DNA of 64,000 nt, taken from assembly GCF_002943105.1 (NCBI RefSeq), contig NZ_PTPZ01000002.1, positions 273,582 through 337,581 on the forward strand. The letters are read 5' to 3'. The notes below the pieces were generated by a model that saw nothing but the letters and a program-made list of their open reading frames with translations, did not search any database and was not told where the DNA came from. Source of the DNA: Cloacibacterium normanense. GTDB taxonomy: Bacteria; Bacteroidota; Bacteroidia; Flavobacteriales; Weeksellaceae. Below, piece after piece: positions 42,867-51,591 of this stretch. Position 1 is the first letter of the stretch. The number at the start of each line of letters is the position of its first letter. Made by a program: the position numbers and the translations under genes.

Positions 42867-43976
42867 TTAAATTATAGAATATTGCTTTCCGGAAAGTGCT
42901 TTAATGTATCCTTTTAACTCAAAATCAAGCAAAATGGGCAATAATTTATAAGGGGGAATGTCTAATTTTTCGCTCAAGTCGTCTAACGAAATTTGAGGTT
43001 GAGAAGCAATCGTGTCATAAATGGTTTGCAAGTCTTTGCTCAGTTTAATTTCTCTCGCTGCAAAAAGGCTTCCTATCTTTTCTTTTTCCTTTCCTAGTTG
43101 AAGTTCATCTAAAATTTCTTCAAAATTTTGTAAAATTCTAGCTTTGTTCTGTGCGATGAGCAAATTACAACCTTGGCTGTATTTATCATTGATTTTTCCT
43201 GGCAGAGCAAAAACTTCTCGGTTATAATCATTGGCATAACTTACGGTACTCATAGAACCGCCACCAAAAGCAGTTTCTACCACAATGGTAACTGGAGAAA
43301 ATCCTGCTACGATTCTATTTCTTTGCAGAAAATGTTCGCGGTCTGGTTTATCACTAGAATTAAATTCTGTAAGCAAAGCGCCATCTTGTTCTAAAATTTC
43401 TGCGGCTAATTTTTTATGCTGAGAAGGATAAATAAGATGCAAGCCATGAGCTAAAACTCCTGCTGTTTTCAGTTGGTTTTTTAAGGCTTCTGTATGAGCG
43501 CAACCATCTGTTCCGAGTGCCAAGCCGCTTACAATGAGCACTTTTTTATTTTTTAAAATTTCTAGAAATTCTTCAATGAAATGTTTGCCATAACTGGTCA
43601 TGTTTCTGGTTCCTACGATGGAAATGGGAGTTAAGCTTTCGTCTACGCTTCCTTTTTGGTAAAGAATTGCAGGAGCGTCATCACAATTAGAAAGCAATTT
43701 TGGCAATTCTTTTAAATGGCGAAGATTTATTTTAATGTTATTTTTTTCACAGAAGTCAATTTCCTTTTCTGCGAATTGCAAATATTTTTCGTTGCCGATT
43801 TCTTTCGTAATTTTCGAGCCAATTCCCGGAATTTCTTTGAGCAATTTCTTAGAAAGATGCCAAGTTTCTTTGGCAGAACCTGTAATTTCTACCAATCTCA
43901 TAAAATTTACATCGCCAATAAGCGGAGTAGCGCGTAACGCTATGGAATATAGATGTTCTTCATGTAACATTCTCAA
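42867..43976 (-). CDS. dprA: DNA-processing protein DprA
   Basis: 369 residues. N-terminal helical domain, Rossmann fold with SGLALGTDGCAH, then RNRIVAGFSPVTIVVET and FALPGKI, and a C-terminal winged helix (DLQTIYDTIASQPQISLDDLSEKL). Loads RecA on incoming single strands in natural transformation. A ComM-like ATPase is 3 kb upstream. It follows the rhomboid gene by 18 nt, in the same direction. Confidence 0.93.
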   Translation of the reverse strand: MRMLHEEHLYSIALRATPLIGDVNFMRLVEITGSAKETWHLSKKLLKEIPGIGSKITKEIGNEKYLQFAEKEIDFCEKNNIKINLRHLKELPKLLSNCDDAPAILYQKGSVDESLTPISIVGTRNMTSYGKHFIEEFLEILKNKKVLIVSGLALGTDGCAHTEALKNQLKTAGVLAHGLHLIYPSQHKKLAAEILEQDGALLTEFNSSDKPDREHFLQRNRIVAGFSPVTIVVETAFGGGSMSTVSYANDYNREVFALPGKINDKYSQGCNLLIAQNKARILQNFEEILDELQLGKEKEKIGSLFAAREIKLSKDLQTIYDTIASQPQISLDDLSEKLDIPPYKLLPILLDFELKGYIKALSGKQYSII

Positions 43977-43994
43977 AAATAAGAAAAAATCGCT

Positions 43995-44765
43995 TTACTT
44001 TTTTCTGATTTCGTCTAAATGTTCCCAGATTTCTTCTTTCTTTTTCTGTGGCATTTCTAGAAAATGTTCAGGATGACCTTCGATGTATTCTTGCCAAAGT
44101 TTATCGTCTTTTTCGCTGTAATAATTCGGAAACTCCCAAATGAATTTTTTCTTTTTTTCTTGATGTTTTTTTCTAAAAATTAGCGCCAAAGAAAGGCCAA
44201 CTACCGCTCCAGAAAGGTGAGCTTGCCAAGAAATTCGGCTCGGTTCGTCTAATCGATAGAATAATTCTTCCGGAAAAATTCCCCAGATTAAACTTCCGTA
44301 ATACAAGGCAACTAAAAGAGAAACGGTAAGCAGTTTTTTGTCTTTTCTAAAAATTCCGCTGAAGAATAAGAAAAATGCTAGCATGTAAACAATTCCACTC
44401 GCTCCGATGATGCAGGTATAAGTAGCTTCTTGTCCGAAAAAATTCATAGGTGGCAGTAACCAAACTACGAGTCCCGTAACAATCCATCCGTAAAAAAATA
44501 CAGGATTGGCCAATTTAGGATAAAACTGATAAAGCAAGAACAGCAGTGCTGCAATCGGTACAGAATTACTGGCGATATGTTCTAAATTTCCGTGTAAAAG
44601 CGGAGAAAATATTACGCCTTTTAATCCTTCAGGAACTAGAGGAATGAGGGAACCTTCGCAGTTTTCTACAAAACCGATGTGTTGTAAAAAGAAACCTAAC
44701 CACATGGCAAAAAGCATGAAGAGAGGAATTAAAAGCGCTTTGATGTGGATGGTGTTTTTTAGCAT
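43995..44765 (-). CDS. Rhomboid family intramembrane serine protease
   Basis: 256 residues from ATG 44765. Six or seven membrane helices; HGNLEHIASN (His58, His63, Asn67) in the second, GASG with nucleophile Ser123, and catalytic His183 in WQAHLSGAVVG. Basic cytoplasmic C-tail of about 55 residues ending EHLDEIRKK. The frame opens 33 nt earlier, but the shorter start gives a normal N-terminal helix. Confidence 0.92.
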   Translation of the reverse strand: MLKNTIHIKALLIPLFMLFAMWLGFFLQHIGFVENCEGSLIPLVPEGLKGVIFSPLLHGNLEHIASNSVPIAALLFLLYQFYPKLANPVFFYGWIVTGLVVWLLPPMNFFGQEATYTCIIGASGIVYMLAFFLFFSGIFRKDKKLLTVSLLVALYYGSLIWGIFPEELFYRLDEPSRISWQAHLSGAVVGLSLALIFRKKHQEKKKKFIWEFPNYYSEKDDKLWQEYIEGHPEHFLEMPQKKKEEIWEHLDEIRKK

Positions 44766-44930
44766 AAATAAAATGTGACTAAATAAATGCCAAGACAATT
44801 TTATGGAAAATTTGACTATAAATCCCCGAATTTTTTAAAAATTATAGACAAAAAGTAAGATTTTTTCGTTTTCAAGACTTCCATTCGTTTTACAAATTGT
44901 ATTTTTGGACTGGTTTTTTAAATTTTGAAA

Positions 44931-46037
44931 ATGAAGAAGTTGTTAATTTTTGTGTTCGGTTGTCTATCTATAAATATGTATTACTCCCAAATTGAGAGTA
45001 AAAGAATACTAGATTCCATCAGCGCAGAAAATTGGAAAAAAAACATTCCTAACTTAGATTCTTTGGCAGAAATTAATCTACAAAAAATAGATGTAAAGCA
45101 CAAGGACACCATTATTTTAAAAACCGATAAAATTACTGCGGAACTCGGCACAGAGCTTCCTATTACACCGTTTCAATTGATTAAAACCAAAGAAGAAAAA
45201 GTTTGGTATTTCTATGGTCAAAACAATATGGTTTTTAACCAAGCGAGTTTCAGCAATTGGAATTCTGGGGGAAATAATAACATAGGGATTTTAGGGAAAA
45301 TCAACTACAATTTGAGTTTTAAAAAGCGCAAACATTATTTAGAAAATAATTTCCAATTAGGATACGGAATTGTAGCAGCAAGCGGACAAACCACTAGAAA
45401 AACAGAAGATTTCATCAATATCATGGCGAATTATGGATATGATTTAGGAAGGAATTATTACTTGTCTTCAGGTTTGCAGTTTATTTCTCAGTTTGCGCCG
45501 GGTTATAATTATGTAAAAACGCCAAGTCCGAATTTTGATGACAGAATTTCTAAATTTTTAGCACCTGCATATATTAATACGGGTATCGGTATCTCATATA
45601 ATCCTAATGAAAATTTCCAAGTGATTTTTAGACCGATTAATGGTAAGTTTACCATCGTGGCCGATAAGCATTTGCAAAAAGTAGGTTTTTACGGTTTAGA
45701 AAAAGATGGTCAAAGCCTCAGAAAAGAGTTGGGAGCCATGGTGAATATTTTGTACAGACAAAAAATTTATAAAGACATTAATTTGGTAAATCAGTTTAAT
45801 TTCTTTGCGAATTATTTATATCATACAGAACGAGTGGATTTTTCTTACAACGGTCAATTGAACTTTAGAGTTAATAAATTGATTTCTGCCAATGTAAGTG
45901 CAGATTTATTGTACGATCACGACCAAATTAAAAGAATGCAGTTTAAGCAAACTTTAGGTATAGGTTTTTCTTATAACCTCGGCATCGAAAACCAAGACAA
46001 GCCAAAAGTTAAAAAAGTGGTAAAACCATTTTTATAA
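44931..46037 (+). CDS. DUF3078 outer-membrane protein
   Basis: 368 residues; signal peptide MKKLLIFVFGCLSINMYYS. DUF3078 shows in WYFYGQNNMVFNQASFSNWNSGGNNN, followed by beta strands up to a terminal GIGFSYNLG and a basic tail. Probably a barrel of unknown role. A TTG two codons upstream is in frame, but the ATG fits the signal peptide. A TATTTTTG box is at 44900-44907. Confidence 0.87.
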   Translation: MKKLLIFVFGCLSINMYYSQIESKRILDSISAENWKKNIPNLDSLAEINLQKIDVKHKDTIILKTDKITAELGTELPITPFQLIKTKEEKVWYFYGQNNMVFNQASFSNWNSGGNNNIGILGKINYNLSFKKRKHYLENNFQLGYGIVAASGQTTRKTEDFINIMANYGYDLGRNYYLSSGLQFISQFAPGYNYVKTPSPNFDDRISKFLAPAYINTGIGISYNPNENFQVIFRPINGKFTIVADKHLQKVGFYGLEKDGQSLRKELGAMVNILYRQKIYKDINLVNQFNFFANYLYHTERVDFSYNGQLNFRVNKLISANVSADLLYDHDQIKRMQFKQTLGIGFSYNLGIENQDKPKVKKVVKPFL

Positions 46038-46064
46038 TGAAATTTAAATAATTTAGAAAAATAT

Positions 46065-46094
46065 AATCCACCAAATTATTGGTGGATTTTTTAT
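46065..46094 (+). terminator. Terminator of the DUF3078 gene
   Basis: AATCCACC (46065-46072) / GGTGGATT (46081-46088), 8-nt loop, then TTTTTATTTT. Confidence 0.85.
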
Positions 46095-46130
46095 TTTAAA
46101 TCTTTGCGTTTTAAAACTTTTAGTTAGCTC

Positions 46131-46589
46131 TTAATTCATCATTGCAGCTGTTCCCGCTCCAATAAGTCCAATGAAAATAATAATGGCATAAAAAGAAAGC
46201 AGAATGATAGTTAAAATTCCCATAAATTTATAATGAGATTTTAGAAACTCAAATGCATTTCTCATGGCAACATTATCATTACTATTAATCGCTTTTTTAG
46301 TGTTTTCTGAAAATTGATACAGGTAAGAAATTGGAAAATAGTATAATACTGCAAATACTAAATAAATCAACATCATAAATATTCTTCCACCAAAAGGAAA
46401 AGCATCATTAGACATAAAAGATGATGATGCGAAAAGGATTGATATTGAACCTAATACCATGAATCCGACACCAATAAATCCTAAAATGGCTAAAAACTTA
46501 GTCCATTTTGCTGTTTCTTTTAAAAATTCTTTCGAACGCCAATCGATTACTAAATTTTCGCCGTTCTCTACATGTAAATTGTTTTCCAT
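46131..46589 (-). CDS. DUF5362-type membrane protein
   Basis: 152 residues, four membrane helices in two hairpins (FLAILGFIGVGFMVLGSISILF, IFMMLIYLVFAVLYYFPISYLY, IILLSFYAIIIFIGLIGAG). Between them YQFSENTKKAINSNDNVAMRNAFEFLKSHYKFMG is the conserved soluble stretch. Function unknown. 21 nt downstream of the YifB gene on the same strand. Confidence 0.78.
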   Translation of the reverse strand: MENNLHVENGENLVIDWRSKEFLKETAKWTKFLAILGFIGVGFMVLGSISILFASSSFMSNDAFPFGGRIFMMLIYLVFAVLYYFPISYLYQFSENTKKAINSNDNVAMRNAFEFLKSHYKFMGILTIILLSFYAIIIFIGLIGAGTAAMMN

Positions 46590-46610
46590 AAATTATAATA
46601 GTTTAAAAAA

Positions 46611-48146
46611 TTAAGCATTCCAAAATTCTCTATCCAGACTTCTGTATTGTATGGCTTCAGAAATATGATGAGAAAGAATATGTTCTGATTGTTCTAAATC
46701 TGCAATGGTTCTAGAAACTTTCAAAATCCTGTCATAAGCTCTCGCCGAAAGATTTAGTTTTTCCATGGCGTTTTTGATGAGATTTTTAGAATCTTCGTTC
46801 AGTTCGCAGTATTTTTCTATTTCTTTAGGTCCGATTTGAGCATTGTAACTGATGTCTAAATCTTGGTAGCGCACATTTTGCATTTCTCTGGCTTTCAAAA
46901 CGCGTTCTCTTATTGCAATACTGCTTTCTCCTTTTCTTCTGTCTGAAAGTTGCTCGAATTCTACTTTTTGAACTTCTATATGAATATCAATTCTATCCAA
47001 TAAAGGTCCAGAAAGTTTATTCATGTAGCGTTGCATTTCAAATTGAGACGAAGTGTTATTAGGATCATCAGGGAAATAACCACTTGGTGATGGATTCATA
47101 CTTGCCACCAGCATAAAACTTGCAGGATAATTCACCGAAAATCTCGCTCTGGAAATTGTCACTTCTCGGTCTTCCAAAGGTTGACGCATCACTTCCAGAA
47201 CTGTTCTTTTAAATTCTGGCATTTCATCAAGAAACAAAACGCCATTATGTGCCAAAGAAATTTCGCCAGGTTGAGGATAACTTCCACCACCAACTAAAGC
47301 CACGTCAGAAATCGTGTGATGCGGACTTCTAAAAGGTCTCACCGTCATCAAAGAATTATTAGCGCCCATTTTTCCTGCCACAGAATGAATTTTGGTAGTT
47401 TCCAAAGCTTCTTTCATGGTTAATGGTGGCAAAATACTCGGAACGCGTTTAGCGAGCATGGTTTTTCCACTTCCGGGAGGACCGATGAGAATAATGTTAT
47501 GACCACCAGCTGCGGCAACTTCCATCGCACGTTTTGCCGTTTCTTGTCCTTTCACTTCAGAAAAATCAAAAGGAAAATGGTCTATTTTTTCTTGAAATTC
47601 TTTTCGGGTGTCAAATTCTGTTCTTTCTAGCGGAATATCTTCGTTAAAGAAATCAATAACTTGTTTGATGTTTTCTACGCCGTAAACTTCCAGATTATTG
47701 ACTATTGCGGCTTCTCTTACATTTTGTTTGGGTAAAATAATGCCTTTGAAACCTTCTTCTCTGGCTTTTATGGCAATCGGCAGAACGCCTTTTATCGGTT
47801 GCAAACCTCCGTCTAGTGAAAGTTCGCCCATGATGATGTATTTTTCTAAATTTTCGGCTTTTATTAAGTCTGAAGCAGCCAAAATACCAATGGCAATGCT
47901 TAAATCATAGGCAGAACCTTCTTTTCGCAAATCTGCAGGAGCCATGTTGATGGTGATTTTCTTACCCGGAATTTTGTAGCCTACATTTTTGAGTGCGGCA
48001 TTAATTCTATAGCTGCTTTCTTTAATGGCATTATCTGGTAAGCCTACAAGATGATAGCCTACTCCGCCTGTATCTACATTAACTTCTATAGTGATGGTTT
48101 GCGCCGAAACGCCATGAATAGCGCTCCCGAAAATCTTTACTAGCAT
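46611..48146 (-). CDS. YifB/ComM-type Mg-chelatase-like AAA ATPase
   Basis: 511 residues from ATG 48146 (MLVKIFGSAIHG); the frame stays open 90 nt more but the family starts here. Lon-S5-like N-domain, Mg-chelatase AAA core with Walker A GPPGSGKT (222-229), and a C-terminal lid (LSARAYDRILKVSRTIADL). ComM is a branch-migration helicase in natural transformation, which fits the nearby dprA. Confidence 0.93.
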   Translation of the reverse strand: MLVKIFGSAIHGVSAQTITIEVNVDTGGVGYHLVGLPDNAIKESSYRINAALKNVGYKIPGKKITINMAPADLRKEGSAYDLSIAIGILAASDLIKAENLEKYIIMGELSLDGGLQPIKGVLPIAIKAREEGFKGIILPKQNVREAAIVNNLEVYGVENIKQVIDFFNEDIPLERTEFDTRKEFQEKIDHFPFDFSEVKGQETAKRAMEVAAAGGHNIILIGPPGSGKTMLAKRVPSILPPLTMKEALETTKIHSVAGKMGANNSLMTVRPFRSPHHTISDVALVGGGSYPQPGEISLAHNGVLFLDEMPEFKRTVLEVMRQPLEDREVTISRARFSVNYPASFMLVASMNPSPSGYFPDDPNNTSSQFEMQRYMNKLSGPLLDRIDIHIEVQKVEFEQLSDRRKGESSIAIRERVLKAREMQNVRYQDLDISYNAQIGPKEIEKYCELNEDSKNLIKNAMEKLNLSARAYDRILKVSRTIADLEQSEHILSHHISEAIQYRSLDREFWNA

Positions 48147-48197
48147 TTTGGTTATTCGTTTTTTATAAAAGTAAAAGTAAGGATTTTTTTGAAATGA

Positions 48198-48220
48198 AAA
48201 AACCTCAATTTCAGTTGAGG
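48198..48220 (-). terminator. Small hairpin, likely terminator
   Basis: CCTCAA (48203-48208) / TTGAGG (48215-48220), with T-run on the minus strand. It would serve the gene ending at 48305, though 85 nt away. Confidence 0.5.
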
Positions 48221-48231
48221 ATTTGTAGTCG

Positions 48232-48254
48232 GTCACGGATTAGAAATCTGCGAC
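48232..48254. repeat. REP-like hairpin
   Basis: GTCACGGATT (48232-48241), loop AGA, AATCTGCGAC (48245-48254): nine of ten positions pair, one as G-U. Its GC content is above the surroundings. Similar GTC-CGGATT palindromes are frequent in Bacteroidota spacers. Confidence 0.5.
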
Positions 48255-48304
48255 ATCGGGTTAGTAATTCAACTGCAATGAATTATAGTCATTGTTAGTG
48301 ACGG

Positions 48305-48958
48305 TTATTTTATTTGTTTCAAATCAGGATATAAATATTCCGCTTCATTATCTATTTCATAGATATAATCTAATAATAGATTTTCAGTTTCAATCAACAT
48401 ATCCCAAAATGTAATATAGAATGATTTCTGATGTTTGAATTTTGATAAATCAATTTCTAAGGAATCGTAAAGATCATATAGTGTTTTAACTACATTTGGT
48501 TGTGTTAGTTGAGTTACTGTATGAGAAATACTATGTCTTGTAGATGAAAATTTAATATCTCTTACATTAGATTTTGTAAGTGTTTCATATGATTTAAATA
48601 ATGTCATGTATTTAAGAAATCTTGTTCCAGTATGTTTTACTTCTCCAAAAAGTTGGCCAGCTAAAAATAATTTAGGATACTTGTTCTCAGCAACAAGCAA
48701 ATTCTCAGCTATACCATTATTTTTATTTGAATATTTTATAAACAATGATTTTGAAAATTTATAAGAAACTTCTTCGCTTAATCTATGAGATTTATCCTGG
48801 TAGAATTTTGGTATCCTTTTCCAAGAAATCAAATCACCCTCAATCTCCACAGTTGGATAACAATCTATCAACCTAAATTCATGTTTCTGATTTAGATAAC
48901 GATGAAATTGAGATGGAATATTTATTAAATTTCTACTTAACGGGTTCATTCTGTACAA
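48305..48958 (-). CDS. Hypothetical protein, no recognised family
   Basis: 217 residues, soluble, with a mixed N-terminal half (YPTVEIEGDLISWKRIPKFYQ) and a helical C-terminal half (TLYDLYDSLEIDLSKF, FWDMLIETENLLLDYIYEIDNEAEYLY). I do not recognise it. ATG at 48958 or 48949 both possible. Flanked by a REP-like hairpin and by an AT-rich spacer, which suggests an accessory gene. Confidence 0.55.
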   Translation of the reverse strand: MYRMNPLSRNLINIPSQFHRYLNQKHEFRLIDCYPTVEIEGDLISWKRIPKFYQDKSHRLSEEVSYKFSKSLFIKYSNKNNGIAENLLVAENKYPKLFLAGQLFGEVKHTGTRFLKYMTLFKSYETLTKSNVRDIKFSSTRHSISHTVTQLTQPNVVKTLYDLYDSLEIDLSKFKHQKSFYITFWDMLIETENLLLDYIYEIDNEAEYLYPDLKQIK

Positions 48959-49070
48959 ATTGTGGCTAACATACGAATATACGAAAGTTTTAACTCAATA
49001 AGAAAACGTCAATTTAATAAGTATTGTTTCTTTTTTTATTTTTACTCATTCGTTCAAACTTTAAACCAAA

Positions 49071-49094
49071 AAACCCCAACTTGCGCTGAGGTTT
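49071..49094 (-). terminator. Terminator of the EF-G-like gene
   Basis: AACCCCAA / TGAGGTT arms (49072-49078 with 49087-49093, one G-U pair), T-run on the minus strand, 24 nt past the stop codon. Confidence 0.7.
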
Positions 49095-49117
49095 TCTTCG
49101 AAATTATATTAGAAAAA

Positions 49118-51244
49118 CTATGCTTCTACTTTTTCAGCAGCATGTTTTTTCACGAGGTCTTGTTGTACATTGGCAGGAACCAATTGGTAGTCGCTGAATT
49201 TCATTGAGAATTTTGCTCTACCTCCTGTTAATGAGCGCAATGTAGAACCGTAATCGTTCATTTCAGCCAATGGAACTTCGGCCATAATTTTTTGATAATG
49301 ACCTTCGCTATCCATTCCAGAAATCATGGCACGTCTGGTTTGTAAATCTCCCATTACATCACCAGTACATTCGTCTGGAGCTAGAATTTCTACATGATAC
49401 ATAGGTTCTAGCAATTGAGGATGCGCATTGTGGAACGCTTCTTTAAACGCACCAGAAGCTGCCAATTGGAAAGAAATATCATTAGAGTCTACACTGTGCA
49501 TTTTTCCGTCATATACAGAAACTCTGATGTTTTGGCAATGTGAACCAGTTAATGGACCTTCTTTTAACTGTTGCATAATTCCTTTTTTAATGGCGCCGAT
49601 GTAGCGAGAATCTATCGCTCCACCTACGATACACCAGTAGAATGCAAATTTTCCGCCCCAAGGTAAATCTTCGAATTCTTTGCTTCTAATGTTTACACCT
49701 TCTGGTTCTGGCATTCCTTCGTAGTAGTTTTCTACTCTCATGTGAATTTCACCAAATTGTCCAGCTCCACCAGATTGTTTTTTGTGTCTGTAATCTGCTT
49801 CTGCTTTTCCAGTAATAGTTTCGCGGTAAGAAATTTTAGGATTTTTCATTTCCATTTTCACTCCGAAATCTTTTTCGAGACGGTATTTTACCAAGTCTAG
49901 GTGCAACTGACCTTGTCCTCCTAAAATGGCTTCGTGAGTATCATGTTCTATCTCTACTTTTAAGGTAGGATCTTCTTCTTTAAGTTTATTAAGTGCAGCA
50001 AAAAGTTTTTCGGTTTCTGCTGTATTTTCTACGAAAACAGCTTTTCTCAATCTGCTTTCTGGGAATTTCATAGGTTCTATTTTTCTATCAACACCTTTTG
50101 TATTGAGGGTATTGTTAGAATGTCCGCTTTTAAGTTTTACGGTAACACCTAGGTCACCCGCAACTAATTTATCTACGGCGGTTCTCTCTTTTCCTTCTGC
50201 TACGAAAATTTGAGAAATTCTTTCGAGTTCACCGTTATTGGCATTAATCAGTTCATCTCCTGGTTTTATTTCGCCAGAGAATACTTTGAAATAAGAAACT
50301 ACGCCAACTTGCGGTTCAGATTGAGTTTTGTAAATGAAAATAGTGGTTTTGTCTGCAGCATTACAAGCCAAAACTTCGCCATTTTCTAGTTTGCTACCAA
50401 AACGGTCAGCTGGAGATGGAGCGATATCATCTATAAAGCCCATAATTCTACCAGAGCCCATATCTTTAGCACCAGATGCTACAAATACTGGGAAGAAATC
50501 GTGTTTTGCTAAACCAATCATTAAACCTTGCGCCAATTCTTCTTCAGAAAGATTACCTTCTTCGAAATATTTTTCCATTAATCCTTCTTCGTTTTCGGCT
50601 GCCATTTCTACCAATGCATTGTGCATTTCATTGGCTCTTGCCATTTCAGATTCTGGGATTGGTTTTTTCTCTGGTTTTCCACCAGTTGCAGGGAACTCGT
50701 ACATTACCATTCTCAAGGCATCCACAATTTGGTTAAAACTTTCACCAGAATTTAGTGGATATTGAATAGGAATAACTTTGCTTCCAAATCTATTTTTAAG
50801 TTGTTCTAAAGCAGCATCGTAATCTGCTTTTTGGTGATCCATCTGATTAATCACGAAAATAGAAGGTGTTTTGTAATCTTCTACATATTCCCAAACCAAT
50901 TCAGTGCCTACTTCTACACCAGCTGCAGCATTTACCATAATCAGTGCAGTATCTGCTACTTTTAAGTTGGCAATTACTTCACCTACGAAATCGTCAAAAC
51001 CAGGGGTATCTAAAATGTTGATTTTATTTTTTTTCCAATTCACGAACATTTGATGTGAGAAAATCGTGTTTTCGCGTTCGTGTTCTAGGTCGGTATTGTC
51101 GGAAACGGTGTTGTGTTGTTCTACAGTTCCTCTTCTTTTGATCGCTCCACCTTCGTAGAGCATGGTTTCTATAAATGTAGTTTTACCGCTTCCTGAATGC
51201 CCGAGTAAAACTACGTTACGGAGGTCTTTAGTGTTAGTGCTCAT
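49118..51244 (-). CDS. EF-G paralogue (EF-G2-like) with altered GTPase motifs
   Basis: 708 residues, five-domain EF-G layout: G domain (1-270), domains II-III, IV (RHKKQSGGAGQFGEI near 480) and V. G1 is GHSGSGKT (15-22). The switch II motif is DTPGF, with Phe83 in place of the catalytic His; switch I has RENTI instead of RGITI, and G4 is NQMD instead of NKMD. These changes suggest low or no GTP hydrolysis, as known for EF-G2 of Bacteroides. Likely supports translation under starvation. Not the main fusA, which would be near rps genes. Confidence 0.88.
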   Translation of the reverse strand: MSTNTKDLRNVVLLGHSGSGKTTFIETMLYEGGAIKRRGTVEQHNTVSDNTDLEHERENTIFSHQMFVNWKKNKINILDTPGFDDFVGEVIANLKVADTALIMVNAAAGVEVGTELVWEYVEDYKTPSIFVINQMDHQKADYDAALEQLKNRFGSKVIPIQYPLNSGESFNQIVDALRMVMYEFPATGGKPEKKPIPESEMARANEMHNALVEMAAENEEGLMEKYFEEGNLSEEELAQGLMIGLAKHDFFPVFVASGAKDMGSGRIMGFIDDIAPSPADRFGSKLENGEVLACNAADKTTIFIYKTQSEPQVGVVSYFKVFSGEIKPGDELINANNGELERISQIFVAEGKERTAVDKLVAGDLGVTVKLKSGHSNNTLNTKGVDRKIEPMKFPESRLRKAVFVENTAETEKLFAALNKLKEEDPTLKVEIEHDTHEAILGGQGQLHLDLVKYRLEKDFGVKMEMKNPKISYRETITGKAEADYRHKKQSGGAGQFGEIHMRVENYYEGMPEPEGVNIRSKEFEDLPWGGKFAFYWCIVGGAIDSRYIGAIKKGIMQQLKEGPLTGSHCQNIRVSVYDGKMHSVDSNDISFQLAASGAFKEAFHNAHPQLLEPMYHVEILAPDECTGDVMGDLQTRRAMISGMDSEGHYQKIMAEVPLAEMNDYGSTLRSLTGGRAKFSMKFSDYQLVPANVQQDLVKKHAAEKVEA

Positions 51245-51591
51245 ATCTTTTGAGTTTTAAAATTATTTTCATCTATCACATCTGATTTACTAAAATTCAG
51301 ACGGAATGCACACTGCAATTCCTTATAAGGCGAAAATTTTTAAAATCAAGAATGTCTTAAAAGGCACTTTGAATGTAAAAATTTAGGATACTAAAATTAC
51401 AAAAGATTTTAATACAATGTAAACTTTGGAACATGATTTTTGAAAGGTCGGGAATTGTGAGGTGATGGAAGCTGGATGTTTGATGTTAAAAAAAAGTAGA
51501 AAACATTTCTGTACTTTTTCTAAAAAACTTCTGACTTCTGACTTCTGACTTCCAGCAAAATTAGTTACTTTTATCAAAATTTTTCAAGGAA
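51245..51591. other. Intergenic spacer without a gene; 7-bp repeat CTTCTGA x3
   Basis: 347 bp between divergent genes. It has three tandem CTTCTGA units (51528-51548) and a partial fourth. A short minus-strand reading frame (51383-51577) runs across the repeat, without signal peptide or start context; not called. A TACTTTTA near 51567 is one base off a -7 box for the next gene. Confidence 0.6.

Noticed and set aside
51383-51577. 64-codon minus-strand frame in the 51.2-51.6 kb spacer
   Set aside because: It is made partly of the CTTCTGA repeat and has no signal peptide, promoter or recognisable motif.
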